Positions 16,353 through 26,487 of a stretch of 64,000 bases of DNA are shown in pieces. The notes beneath the pieces are model-generated. The model was not told the DNA's origin, ran no database searches, and saw nothing but the letters and a program-made list of their open reading frames with translations. A program made the position numbers and the translations under genes. The DNA is from Planosporangium mesophilum. Lineage in GTDB: Bacteria > Actinomycetota > Actinomycetes > Mycobacteriales > Micromonosporaceae. The stretch lies in the NCBI RefSeq assembly GCF_016863255.1, contig NZ_BOON01000006.1, forward strand, positions 1-64,000. The letters are read 5' to 3'. The stretch's first letter is position 1. Each line of letters begins with the position of its first letter.

Positions 16353-17221
16353 CTCGCTCCCCGGGCGGCGCCGCTGTCGGTCGAGGGCCCGGCCTTACGG
16401 AACCCCGGCCCTCGGTTGGCGGTCCAGTCGTACGCCCGGCCCGGCCTGGCCGACGCCGACGCGTTCGGCTGGCGCTCCCGGTGCTGGTCTTTCTGCAGTT
16501 CCCGGGCCGCCTCCAGCAGGTCGACGAGTTCCCGCCGCTCGTCGGGCTCCAGCGCTCGGTACGCCTGGCCGGCGATCCGGTCGGTCAGCGCCTCGGCCCA
16601 GGCGCGCCTGCGCAGCAGCGGGGCGAAGGACGGGTACGGCGGCTGCCAGCCGAACGTCGTGGCCCCGGACTCGCCGTCGGGCCCGGCCACGATCGCCTCC
16701 AGCGGGCTGAGCGCGCTCGCCCGTACGGCCTGGATGTGCGCGCCGCCGCGATGTTCGCGCAGCAGGTGCAGCAGGACCGCGGCGCGGGCACCGGGCGCGC
16801 GCTCCGGTACCGGCATCGCCCGCCACGCGGCGAACAGCGGCATCCCGGCCGCGTCGGCCTCGACCACGACCCGCTCGGCCAACTCCACCAGGCGGCTCAG
16901 CCCGTAGAACGACTCCAGCGTCTCCCTGCCCCACCGGCAGCACTCGGCGAGGTTGTGCCGGGCGATCTCGACCGGCGGCGCCACCTTGCGGGCCGCCTCC
17001 CAGCCGTCCCGTACCGCCTCGGGCGCGACGAACGCCATCGCCGCCGCGGCCGTGTCCGGACCCACGTCTCCCAGCGCTCCGGCGCGACCGGCCACATAGA
17101 ACGCCCAGCCGGTCAGGCCCAACTGGCGCGCCTTGCGCATCGTCCGGGGGTCATGGCCGAAGGCGCTGCCGAGTTCGAGTACCGCACTCTTGGCGGCCGC
17201 CGCAGCCTGCTCGGGAGTCAC
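16349..17221 (-). CDS. SCO6745/SalK-like family protein
   Basis: 290 residues from a GTG at 17221. The pattern [32 protein letters not shown], followed by EAVRDGWE and a C-terminal helical half with W-P-P-Y, is that of an actinobacterial all-helical family (SCO6745, SalK, evbL) found in and outside antibiotic clusters, with no settled function. The last 45 residues are a disordered Arg/Pro/Gly tail. It follows the coiled-coil gene (start 18161), whose 3' end at 17253 is 31 bp upstream of this start. No biosynthetic genes are near, so a housekeeping or regulatory role is likelier here (inference). Confidence 0.75.
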   Translation of the reverse strand: MTPEQAAAAAKSAVLELGSAFGHDPRTMRKARQLGLTGWAFYVAGRAGALGDVGPDTAAAAMAFVAPEAVRDGWEAARKVAPPVEIARHNLAECCRWGRETLESFYGLSRLVELAERVVVEADAAGMPLFAAWRAMPVPERAPGARAAVLLHLLREHRGGAHIQAVRASALSPLEAIVAGPDGESGATTFGWQPPYPSFAPLLRRRAWAEALTDRIAGQAYRALEPDERRELVDLLEAARELQKDQHRERQPNASASARPGRAYDWTANRGPGFRKAGPSTDSGAARGAS

Positions 17222-17252
17222 CGGCCCATTGTGCCGGTGCGGTCGCTTTCCG

Positions 17253-18161
17253 TCACGCCTGCGGCTCCTCGGCTTCCAGGCGGTCCACTGTGGCACGGGC
17301 CTTCTCGACCCGGCGCCGGGCCGCGGTCACGGACCGCTCGGCCAGCACACGGGCCGCCTCCGCCTCCGCCAGTTCGGTGCGCGCGGCGAGCAGTTCCCGG
17401 TTCGCCGCGACCCGCGCCCGCCTGCGCTCGGCGGCGGCGGCCTGCTCGGCGCGGCGCTGGGCGGCAGCCTCCTCGGCCCGGCGCCGGGCGGCGGCTGCCT
17501 CCTCCGCGCGACGTTCGGCTGCCTCCTCCGCGCGACGTTCGGCCGCTTTCCGCTCGGCCCGGCGTTCGGCCACGGCGGCCCCCTCGGCCCGGCTCTCCAC
17601 GGCGTTGGCCACACCGGCCTCGTCGGGCTCCCCCTCCCCGGCCGCCCCGCCGCCCTGGACCAGGCGGAGCCGGGGGCGGGGGGTCTCGCCGAACCCGGCG
17701 TACGTCACCGTCCTGGTGAGCCGACCGGCGCGTACCAGGTCCGCCACCGCCGGGTCGGCCAGCGCGGCACCGAAGGTGGCCTCGATCTCGGCGGCCGGCA
17801 GGTTGTCGCGGCGATGGTCGCGCCGGGCGAGCTTGATCACCTCCCGGGTGAGCCCGGCGAGCACGGCCCGGCGCTGTACCGACAGCTCGCGCAGGTCGTC
17901 GCCGCGCAGTTCGCGCTGGGCCGCACGCAGCGCCTCGCCCAGCTCGAGCAGCTCCTCCACCAAGTCGGGGCGCTCCCGTACGAGCAGGTTGACCGCCCAG
18001 CCCCCGACCGTCGGCCGGCGCAGCTTGCCGATCTCAGCGGCCAACCGGCGGTCGCCGGCCCGCCTGGCCCGCTTCGCCGCCTCGTCGCGCGCGGCCACGA
18101 ACTCGTCCGGCGGCAGCGCGTACAGATCGGCCGCGACGGCGGCGAGCGGATCGGCATCCAC
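17253..18161 (-). CDS. Ala/Glu/Arg-rich coiled-coil protein
   Basis: 302 residues from a GTG at 18161. Residues 1-150 look folded: DPLAAVAADLYALPPDEFVAARD, then KLRRPTVGGWAVNLLVRERP and NLPAAEIEATFGAAL. From about residue 190 the protein becomes a long charged helix of ERRAEEAA-type heptads, a predicted coiled coil. The N-terminal pattern is found in actinobacterial hypothetical proteins of unknown function. Its start codon is only 18 bp from the start of the divergent exonuclease gene, so their promoters must be interlocked. Confidence 0.75.
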   Translation of the reverse strand: MDADPLAAVAADLYALPPDEFVAARDEAAKRARRAGDRRLAAEIGKLRRPTVGGWAVNLLVRERPDLVEELLELGEALRAAQRELRGDDLRELSVQRRAVLAGLTREVIKLARRDHRRDNLPAAEIEATFGAALADPAVADLVRAGRLTRTVTYAGFGETPRPRLRLVQGGGAAGEGEPDEAGVANAVESRAEGAAVAERRAERKAAERRAEEAAERRAEEAAAARRRAEEAAAQRRAEQAAAAERRRARVAANRELLAARTELAEAEAARVLAERSVTAARRRVEKARATVDRLEAEEPQA

Positions 18162-18179
18162 CCACCTATCTTGGCTGTG

Positions 18180-18755
18180 ATGCACGCCGACATCTACTTC
18201 TCCGTCGACATCGAGGCCGACGGCCCGATCCCGGGTCCGTACTCGATGAGCAGCATCGGGGTCGCCGTGGCCGGGCGGTTCCGCCGGACCTTCGAGGCGT
18301 TCGACCCGGGCGAGCGCACGTTCTACCGGGAGCTGCGGCCGATCAGCGACGACTTCGTACCCGAGTCCGCGGCCGTCTCCGGGCTCGACCGCGACCGGCT
18401 GCGCCGGGAAGGCACGGATCCCGCCAGCGCGATGACCGAGCTGACCACCTGGATCCGGGACAACGCGGTCGACGGCCGGCCCGTCATGGTCGGCTACCCG
18501 GCGGGCTACGACTGGATGTTCCTGTACTGGTACCTGATCCGCTTCACCGGCGAGAGCGTGTTCAGCCACGGCCGCTGCCTCGACATCAAGACCCTCTACG
18601 CGACCAAGGCGAAGGTACCGGTCAGCTCGGTGTCCAAGGGGACGATGCCCCGGGAGCTGAGGTCGGCGCACCGCCACACCCATCACGCCCTGGACGACGC
18701 CATCGAGCAGGCGGAACTGTTCGCCAACCTGATGCGTTGGGAGCCTAGAGGCTGA
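18180..18755 (+). CDS. DEDD-type 3'-5' exonuclease domain protein
   Basis: 191 residues, ATG at 18180 (a GTG just ahead at 18177 is possible). Motif I is FSVDIEADGP with the Asp-x-Glu metal pair; the central segment GYPAGYDWMFLYWYL carries the second Asp; HHALDDAIEQAEL near the C-terminus supplies the HxxxD motif III. This is the layout of short exonucleases of the RNase T/oligoribonuclease superfamily. Whether DNA or RNA is degraded cannot be seen. Its end overlaps the MBL gene by 11 bp in the convergent direction. Confidence 0.82.
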   Translation: MHADIYFSVDIEADGPIPGPYSMSSIGVAVAGRFRRTFEAFDPGERTFYRELRPISDDFVPESAAVSGLDRDRLRREGTDPASAMTELTTWIRDNAVDGRPVMVGYPAGYDWMFLYWYLIRFTGESVFSHGRCLDIKTLYATKAKVPVSSVSKGTMPRELRSAHRHTHHALDDAIEQAELFANLMRWEPRG

Positions 18756-19392
18756 TCCGCTGGCCGGGCTCCAGCCGCGCGTACTCGGTCTTCGACAGGT
18801 TCTTCATGTTCTGCGTCGTGATCATGTGGCCGACGTCGTTGAGGATCCCGTCGTGCATGGCGTACGCGCGCCGCGGCGCCACCTGGCGGACGAACTCGAC
18901 CGCCTCGGAGAGCTTCATCCACGGCCCTGCCACCGGCACGAACAGCGTGTCGACCCGCGCGTCGGTCGGTACGTCGAACGAGTCCCCCGGGTGGTAGAAG
19001 CCGCCGTCGCCGCCCGGCTCCTCGACGAAGAATCCCACGTTGGCGACCTGCGGCAGGTCCGGATGGATGATCGCGTGCAGCCCGCCGTACGCGCGGAGCC
19101 GCAGCCCCGCGGCGCTGAACTCGTCCCCTGGGACCACCGGGTTGACCACCCCCGACAGGGCGGCGAGCTTCGGCATGACGTCCGGGTGCGTGAACACCTC
19201 GATGCTCGGCCGCTTGCCGAGCGCGTCGGCGAGCGCGTCGGTGTCGAGGTGGTCGAAGTGCTCGTGAGTGATGAGGACCGCGTCGGCGCCGTCGAGCGCC
19301 TCCCGCTCGGAGAGGGTTCCCGGATCGATCACGAGGACGGCCCCGTCGTGCTCCAGCCGTACGCACGAGTGAGAGAACTTGGTCAATTGCAT
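18745..19392 (-). CDS. MBL-fold metallo-hydrolase
   Basis: 215 residues, ATG at 19392 behind a strong GAGGAGG site. It shows MQLTKFSHSCVRLEHDG, the metal motif THEHFDHLD, further metal-site His/Asp in GGFYHPGDSFD and a C-terminal AMHDG. This resembles UlaG/L-ascorbate-6-phosphate lactonase-like and RNase Z-like small hydrolases widespread in actinobacteria. The substrate is unknown. Divergent from the DUF4349 lipoprotein gene. Confidence 0.87.
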   Translation of the reverse strand: MQLTKFSHSCVRLEHDGAVLVIDPGTLSEREALDGADAVLITHEHFDHLDTDALADALGKRPSIEVFTHPDVMPKLAALSGVVNPVVPGDEFSAAGLRLRAYGGLHAIIHPDLPQVANVGFFVEEPGGDGGFYHPGDSFDVPTDARVDTLFVPVAGPWMKLSEAVEFVRQVAPRRAYAMHDGILNDVGHMITTQNMKNLSKTEYARLEPGQRISL

Positions 19393-19501
19393 CGTGACCT
19401 CCTCGCATCGAAACCGATACCTGCCGGGCGGAACCGCTGCGACGGCCGGGCACGTCCGACGGACGGCTTCACCGTTTGATGACCCTACCCGGGGAGGACA
19501 T

Positions 19502-20446
19502 ATGTCAGTCATACGTTCGTCGAGGTGGTTGGCGGTCGCGACGCTGGTCAGCGTGTCGATCGTCGCCGTCGCCGCCGGCTGTGCGTCGAACGGGTCGACG
19601 AACGCCAGCAGCTCGGGCGCCGGCGCGCAACGACAGGCCGGGACGCAGGCCAAGGACGCCGCCGGGGTCGCGCCGGTAGCGCCGGCCCAGGGCGGTAACG
19701 CCGCGAAGCCCGGGGCCGGCGCCCCGGCGCAGCTCGCGGTCGACTCCCGTGCGCTGATCTTCACCGGTACCGTCACGATCCAGGTCACCGACGTCGGGCG
19801 GGCGGCCTCGGACGTGAGCGGACTCGCCACCGCGGCCGGCGGCTTCGTCGGCGGTGACGAGCGCACCAGCGACAAGGATCGCGCCCAGGCACGGCTGACC
19901 CTCCGCGTACCGTCGGCGCGCTTCACCAGCGTCGTGGAAGGCGTCAGCAAGCTCGGCAAGGACGGCCGTGACGAGAGCCGACAACTGTCCACCCAGGACG
20001 TGACCGATCAGGTGACCGACGTGGACGCCCGGATCGCGACCGGGCAGGCGAGCGTCGACCGGGTACGCGACCTGCTGTCCAGGGCGCAGACCATCGGCGA
20101 GATCGTGTCCCTGGAGTCCGAGCTGTCCCGCCGCGAGGCCGACCTGGAGTCGTTGAAGTCCCGCAAGCGCACGCTCGACGACCAGACGACGCTGTCCACG
20201 ATCACGGCGGTACTGCTGGGGCCGCCGACCGGCAAGGCCGCGCCGGACCAGTCCGACACCGGGTTCCTCGCGGGCCTCGCCGCCGGCTGGCGCTCGTTCA
20301 CCGCCTCGGTACGGGTACTGCTGACCGTGCTGGGTGCGCTGCTGCCCTGGCTGATCGCGCTGGGAGTGCCGGCGCTGGCCGTACTGTGGTGGCTGCGCCG
20401 GGCCCGCCGGTCACGGGCCGAGCCGGCGAGCGCTCCGGCCGAGTGA
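19502..20446 (+). CDS. DUF4349 domain lipoprotein
   Basis: 314 residues, ATG after GGGGAGG. The signal peptide ends in a lipobox, VAAGC, so the mature protein should be lipidated at Cys. A disordered Ala/Gly/Gln segment is followed by a DUF4349 core: RALIFTGTVTIQVTDVG, VGGDERTSD, LTLRVPSARF, then DVTDQVTDVDARI and a coiled-coil helix pair (LESELSRREADLESLKSRK). Residues about 275-300 are a membrane helix with an Arg-rich cytoplasmic tail, so the domain is tethered at both ends outside the membrane. Function of DUF4349 is not established. Confidence 0.88.
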   Translation: MSVIRSSRWLAVATLVSVSIVAVAAGCASNGSTNASSSGAGAQRQAGTQAKDAAGVAPVAPAQGGNAAKPGAGAPAQLAVDSRALIFTGTVTIQVTDVGRAASDVSGLATAAGGFVGGDERTSDKDRAQARLTLRVPSARFTSVVEGVSKLGKDGRDESRQLSTQDVTDQVTDVDARIATGQASVDRVRDLLSRAQTIGEIVSLESELSRREADLESLKSRKRTLDDQTTLSTITAVLLGPPTGKAAPDQSDTGFLAGLAAGWRSFTASVRVLLTVLGALLPWLIALGVPALAVLWWLRRARRSRAEPASAPAE

Positions 20447-20451
20447 ACGTT

Positions 20452-20485
20452 CGGGGGTCATGCGCTCTTTCGCGCATGACCCCCG
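20452..20485. terminator. Stem-loop between convergent genes
   Basis: CGGGGGTCATGCGC (20452-20465) pairs perfectly with 20472-20485 around a 6-nt TCTTTC loop, just after the DUF4349 gene and before the end of the amidohydrolase gene. It can serve both strands. Confidence 0.75.
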
Positions 20486-20498
20486 CTTGACGACCAGG

Positions 20499-21761
20499 TC
20501 AGAACGCGCCGGCGGACAGGGCCGCGAGGGCGGTGTGCACCATGACGCGTACGCCGTAGCCGATGGACCGCTCGTCGACGTCGAACGCCGACTGGTGGAT
20601 GTCGAACTTGACGTCCGAGCCGGGAATGCCGCAGCCCAGCCGGATCATCGCGCCGGGCACCTGCTCGAGGTAGAACGCGAAGTCCTCGCCGCCCATGCTG
20701 ATCTCGGCCTCGACCACCCGCTCCGGGCCGAGCGCGGCGCCGGCCGCACCGGCGATGACGGCGGTGGCGAGCCGGTCGTTGACCACCGGCGGCACGCCCC
20801 GGGTGTACTTGACGTGGGCCTCGGCGCCCGTGCCGGCGACCACGTCGTGGATCAGCTGCGTGATCAGCTCGGGCACCTCGCGCCAGGCGTCACGGTTGAG
20901 CACCCGGACGGTCGCCCGCGCGTACCCCTCGATCGGGATCGCGTTGGCGGCCTCGCCGGCGCGGACCGCGCCGAAGACCATGGAGACGCCGGCGCGGGGG
21001 TCCACCCGGCGATCCAGCAGCGACGGTACGTCCACCACGACCCGGCCCAGCGCGTGTACGAGGTCGGCGGTCAGGTGGGGTCGGGCGGTGTGACCGCCCC
21101 GGCCGGTGAGCGTCACCTCGACCTTGTCGGCCGCCGCGGTGAACGGTCCGGACCGCACGCCGACCAGGCCCACCGGCAGCTGCGGGTAGCAGTGCAGCGC
21201 GAAGATGCCGGAGACGTCCTTGAGCCCGCCTGCCGCGATCACCTCCGGCGCGCCCGACGGCATGTGCTCCTCCGCCGGCTGGAACAGCAGCCGCACCCGG
21301 CCGGGCAGTTCGTCGCGCTCCGCCAGTTGCGCCAGGGCGAGCCCCGCCCCGAGCAGCACGGTCGTGTGCACGTCGTGGCCGCAGGCGTGGGTGACGTTCT
21401 CCACCGTCGAGCGGTACGGCACGTCCTTGGTGTCGGGCAGCGGCAGCGCGTCGAGGTCGGCCCGCAGCGCGATCACCCGGTCGCCGTGCCCGATGTCGCA
21501 GATGACCCCGTTGCCCTTCGGCAGCATGCGCGGCTCGAGGCCGGCGGCTTTCAGCTCGCGCGCAACCAGAGCGGCGGTCTCGAATTCCTGGCCCGAAAGC
21601 TCTGGGTGTGCGTGGATGTGACGTCGTACGGCTACCAACTCCGCGCCCCGAGCGGCGAGCCAACGGTCGAGCTGACCGGGCAGCGGATCAGCCCCGGGCG
21701 GTGTCCCGGGCCAGGACGACGTCAGCGGGCTACTCGGTGGTAGCGACAACGCACTCGTCAC
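20499..21761 (-). CDS. M20-family amidohydrolase
   Basis: 420 residues from a GTG at 21761; the frame remains open further upstream, but that part is low-complexity and overlaps the regulatory region. Seen: HIHAHPELSGQE, ALRADLDALPLPD, ACGHDVHT, QPAEEHMPSGA and a terminal FDIHQSAFDVDE, which together form the metal site and lid residues of the N-acyl-amino-acid amidohydrolase/IAA-hydrolase type. It would cleave N-acylated amino acids or similar amides; the exact substrate is open. A CGTAGCG palindrome lies about 100 bp upstream of the start. Confidence 0.92.
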   Translation of the reverse strand: MTSALSLPPSSPLTSSWPGTPPGADPLPGQLDRWLAARGAELVAVRRHIHAHPELSGQEFETAALVARELKAAGLEPRMLPKGNGVICDIGHGDRVIALRADLDALPLPDTKDVPYRSTVENVTHACGHDVHTTVLLGAGLALAQLAERDELPGRVRLLFQPAEEHMPSGAPEVIAAGGLKDVSGIFALHCYPQLPVGLVGVRSGPFTAAADKVEVTLTGRGGHTARPHLTADLVHALGRVVVDVPSLLDRRVDPRAGVSMVFGAVRAGEAANAIPIEGYARATVRVLNRDAWREVPELITQLIHDVVAGTGAEAHVKYTRGVPPVVNDRLATAVIAGAAGAALGPERVVEAEISMGGEDFAFYLEQVPGAMIRLGCGIPGSDVKFDIHQSAFDVDERSIGYGVRVMVHTALAALSAGAF

Positions 21762-21856
21762 GGTGAGTTCTCGATCTCGTTCTAAAGGATCAGCGCGCCC
21801 CGTGCGCGCCCCGGACAGCCTAGCCCCGTTGTGGTGACGGAGCGCAACATCATTCT

Positions 21857-21880
21857 CGTAGCGGCCACGTAGCGCTACGT
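21857..21880. promoter_or_regulatory. Palindromic operator-like site with three CGTAGCG half-sites
   Basis: ACGTAGCGCTACGT (21867-21880) is a perfect 14-bp palindrome; a third CGTAGCG half-site precedes it at 21857-21863, ten or eleven bases (one helical turn) away. It lies about 100 bp upstream of the amidohydrolase start. Confidence 0.4.
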
Positions 21881-22161
21881 CACGAAATCCCTGGTAGGGG
21901 CAATTCGAGGACGCCGGACCCGCCGCGAATGCGCTATTGGTCGCTGTCACGTGCCCCACCCCTCCTACAACGTGTGACGACCATGGCGGTCACGGACGGA
22001 TTCACAATTGACACGCGACACTGATGACTGCCAATGCGTCTGCGCAGCTAGAACCGCGGCACAGTAACAGACAGTGACGACGATGGACGCGGACCAGGCG
22101 CGACTTCCGAGAGTCCGGCCACACACGGGTCCCCCACCGCCCTTCACCCATACGCCCACAT

Positions 22162-22258
22162 CGGCAAGATCGCGAGGGTCTGGAGCAAAGCGTCGCTCTC
22201 CTTGCCGGGATGGACAGGGGACAAACATGGGGCGTTGGCCCCAATTCCGCCCTGTCCA
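22162..22258 (-). ncRNA. Candidate structured RNA: two adjacent stem-loops
   Basis: Hairpin one: TGGACAGGG (22211-22219) pairs with 22250-22258 and encloses TGGGGC/GCCCCA (22228-22233 with 22238-22243, 4-nt loop). Hairpin two: CGGCAAG (22162-22168) pairs with 22201-22207 and encloses a GGAGC/GCTC inner helix. The strand is a guess from the leftward flanking genes. It matches no RNA class I can name. Confidence 0.3.
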
Positions 22259-22473
22259 CCGCAATCCACCCGACTACGAGAGCACTACGTCCCTAATACC
22301 CGTTTTATCGTTCCAAACACGTACTGCGAGTTTGGTCGCTGTGCAATTGATCTCTTTGGGGAACCGTTATAGGCCGTCGACGATGAGTCGACGATGAATC
22401 GCTGAGCGTCACGGCGCTGACCTGTCCACAGCGCCGCATGTTTCCCCAGGCAGCGGTACGGGGTTTCGGACGC

Positions 22474-24069
<1,596 letters not shown>

Positions 24070-24309
24070 ACCCGGAGATGGTAAGCGCGCGTTAAGTCGA
24101 TACCACCGCCCGTGTGGTGAGGGATACCGCACAAAGCCGTCATCGGGACCTCCCGAATGGGAGATTTCGTCGGTGAATGTGGATCCGGCTTCCCCTGCCC
24201 TGGGGCCACCGGGCAAGATAGGGGCGTTGTTGGCCGGAAGATCTCGTCCTCGCCAGCCGCTCTGAACGGTCCCGATCTGACACCGACCCGGAACTACGGT
24301 TAGAAGCCA

Positions 24310-26382
24310 GTGACGACTCAGCTACCGACGTGGCACGGCGAGCCGCTGCCACCCTCCGGCTCCACGGCGTCCACCAGCTCACGGCACAGTCAAGACTCGG
24401 ATGGCGACATGACGGACTCGGCCATGCCGACCGACCGATCTTCCGACCGCTTCCGCGACCGTACCGAGCTCCGGCCGGAGGTCGTGCCCACCCGGAACGG
24501 CGACGGCGAACTGCGCGGCTCGCCGGGCACGATGATCGGGTCCCGGTACGCGCTGCGCACCGCGATCGGCCACGGCGGTATGGGTACCGTCTGGCGGGCG
24601 ACCGACACCCTGCTGCGCCGCGACGTGGCGGTCAAGGAGGTCCTGCTCCCGCAGGGCATGGCCGCCAGCGACCGGGACGCGATGTACCAGCGGACCCTGC
24701 GCGAGGCGCGGGCCGCGGCGGCGCTGTCCCACCCCGCCGTGGTGCAGGTGTACGACGTGGTGACCGACGGGGGCCGGCCGTGGATCGTCATGGAGCTGCT
24801 CCAGGCGCGCAGCCTCGCCGAGATCATCGTCGAGGACGGCCCGCTCGCGCCGCGCGCCGTCGCGAAGATCGGCATCGCGCTGCTCGGCGCGCTGGAGATG
24901 GCGCACGCGGCGGGCGTACTGCACCGCGACGTGAAGCCGGCCAACGTGCTCATCTGCAACGACGGCCGGTGCGTGCTCACCGACTTCGGCGTCGCGCGGA
25001 TGCCGGCGGACAGCCAGCTCACCACGCCGGGGATGGTGCTGGGCTCCCCGCACTTCATCTCCCCGGAGCGGGCCATCGGGGCGCCGTTCGGCCCGCCCAG
25101 TGACCTGTTCTCGCTCGGCGTGACGCTGTACACGGCCGTGGAGGGGCGCCCGCCGTTCGACAAGCCCGACCCGATCGAGACGATGCGCGCCGTCGTCGAG
25201 GAGCAGCCCGCGCCGTCGATGCGCGCGGGCGCGCTGGTGGGCGTGCTGGCCGGGCTGCTGGAGAAGGACCCGGCCCGGCGCTGGGACGTGCCCAGAGCCC
25301 GCGCCGTCCTGCGCGAGCTGCTCTCCGGCGCGCTCGCCAGCAACGCGACCACGCACCAGACCGACCCGTACGCGGTGGTGCGGCCGGTGCCGTACACGCC
25401 GCCCACCGCCCCGTCCGCCCCGTCGGGGCAGATCGGCGGCCCGGCGATGCTGGCCCCTGGCGAGAGCCTGAGCGGCGCCATCCGCCGGCGGCAGAGCACC
25501 GCTCCCCGTCCACCGGCCCAGCGCTCGCCCGTCGAGGCCGAGGGCGCCGACCCGGGCTCGGCCCTGCCACCCACCGGCGGGTTCCCGGCCCCGACCGGCG
25601 CGTTTCCCGGCAGCGCCGCCGGGGCACCGACCGGCCAGGTCTACGGCGCTGCCGGGCAGCCCACCCCCTCCGCTCGCCCGGGCGGGCACGCCCAGCGCGG
25701 CGCCGCGCTGCTCGCCGGTGCCGGGGCGTTGACCCGGCAGGTGTCGGAGCGGGCGGCCACGGCCTATCGCGGGCTACCGCCGAAGGGCCGGGTGGCGGTG
25801 CTCGCCGGCGCGGTCGTCGGCGTGCTGGTCCTCGGCATCATCGTCGGCACGACCATGTTCGGCGGCTCCGCCCCGGCCCCACCGGCCGCCAAGCCGAGCG
25901 CCACCCCGAACCAGCCGTTGATCCCGGTACAGGAGTACCGCGACCCCAAGGGAGTCGCGGTGAACGTGCCGGCGGGTTGGCGGCAGTCGCAGCCGAAGTC
26001 CGCCACGTACATGGACTTCATCGACCCGGCCAACCCGGATCGGTGGGTCCGCGTCAGCGTCTCGAGGAGCAACGAGGCGACCGGCCGCAAGGCGCTGGAG
26101 TCGGCCGCCCGCCGGTTCCAGAGCACCAGCGCCAGCGCCAACGGCAGCTGCCAGGGCTACCAGCAGGTCCAGTTGGCCGACACCAGGCTGGCCGGGTACG
26201 ACGGCGCGGTCTTCGAGTACACCTGCGCACCGCCCGGCAAGGCGCCGCGGCGCGGGCGGTGGACCGCGATCGTGGTCAACGGCATGAAGTACGAGATCAC
26301 GCTCTCGGCGCCGGCCGCGACCTTCGACGACAGCAAGAAGATCGAGGACGAGATGGTGCGGTCGTTCCGGCTCAGCGCCTGA
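24310..26382 (+). CDS. Transmembrane serine/threonine protein kinase
   Basis: 690 residues, GTG start. After 75 disordered residues comes the kinase domain: GHGGMG at 87-92, Lys109, [16 protein letters not shown] and SPERA. A Pro/Ala linker (about 345-490) precedes one membrane helix ([19 protein letters not shown]). The extracellular part (about 520-690) is a compact domain beginning [17 protein letters not shown] and containing two Cys (GSCQGYQ and YTCAPPG); it is not PASTA and resembles the sensor domains of other actinobacterial kinases of unknown ligand. An internal ATG at residue 34 is a possible alternative start. A GAGCCCGC stem-loop follows. Confidence 0.93.
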   Translation: MTTQLPTWHGEPLPPSGSTASTSSRHSQDSDGDMTDSAMPTDRSSDRFRDRTELRPEVVPTRNGDGELRGSPGTMIGSRYALRTAIGHGGMGTVWRATDTLLRRDVAVKEVLLPQGMAASDRDAMYQRTLREARAAAALSHPAVVQVYDVVTDGGRPWIVMELLQARSLAEIIVEDGPLAPRAVAKIGIALLGALEMAHAAGVLHRDVKPANVLICNDGRCVLTDFGVARMPADSQLTTPGMVLGSPHFISPERAIGAPFGPPSDLFSLGVTLYTAVEGRPPFDKPDPIETMRAVVEEQPAPSMRAGALVGVLAGLLEKDPARRWDVPRARAVLRELLSGALASNATTHQTDPYAVVRPVPYTPPTAPSAPSGQIGGPAMLAPGESLSGAIRRRQSTAPRPPAQRSPVEAEGADPGSALPPTGGFPAPTGAFPGSAAGAPTGQVYGAAGQPTPSARPGGHAQRGAALLAGAGALTRQVSERAATAYRGLPPKGRVAVLAGAVVGVLVLGIIVGTTMFGGSAPAPPAAKPSATPNQPLIPVQEYRDPKGVAVNVPAGWRQSQPKSATYMDFIDPANPDRWVRVSVSRSNEATGRKALESAARRFQSTSASANGSCQGYQQVQLADTRLAGYDGAVFEYTCAPPGKAPRRGRWTAIVVNGMKYEITLSAPAATFDDSKKIEDEMVRSFRLSA

Positions 26383-26437
26383 CGGCTCGTGGCGTCCCGG
26401 CTCCGGCTGGGTTGCCGGCGGCTACCCTACGGGGTTT

Positions 26438-26456
26438 GAGCCCGCGAAGCGGGCTC
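26438..26456 (+). terminator. Short stem-loop after the kinase gene
   Basis: GAGCCCGC (26438-26445) and GCGGGCTC (26449-26456) form an 8-bp stem with a GAA loop, between the kinase stop and the next start. It could be a weak terminator. Confidence 0.45.
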
Positions 26457-26487
26457 CCGCCTGCGGACGTCAACGATGGGAGCACCG

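Larger units (their letters stand above)
21762..22473. other. 712-bp gene-free interval between two leftward genes
   Basis: This stretch is visibly less GC-rich than its surroundings. I see no convincing gene: the open frames (for example 21965-22264 minus and 22074-22397 plus) have no ribosome sites, domains or sensible composition. It holds a CGTAGCG palindrome (21857-21880), two adjacent stem-loops (22162-22258) and an exact 11-bp tandem duplication GTCGACGATGA at 22376-22397. It is probably the promoter and leader region of the amidohydrolase, a small RNA gene, or both. Confidence 0.6.

Noticed and set aside
22100-22200. Possible c-di-AMP (ydaO) riboswitch suggested by GGGGGACCC on the minus strand
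   Set aside because: The other conserved parts of ydaO are not in the right places, and the next gene is an amidohydrolase rather than a wall hydrolase or transporter of that regulon.
22074-22397. 107-residue frame in the gene-free gap
   Set aside because: No ribosome site, Pro/Arg-rich composition without the codon bias of neighbouring genes, and it covers the structured element.
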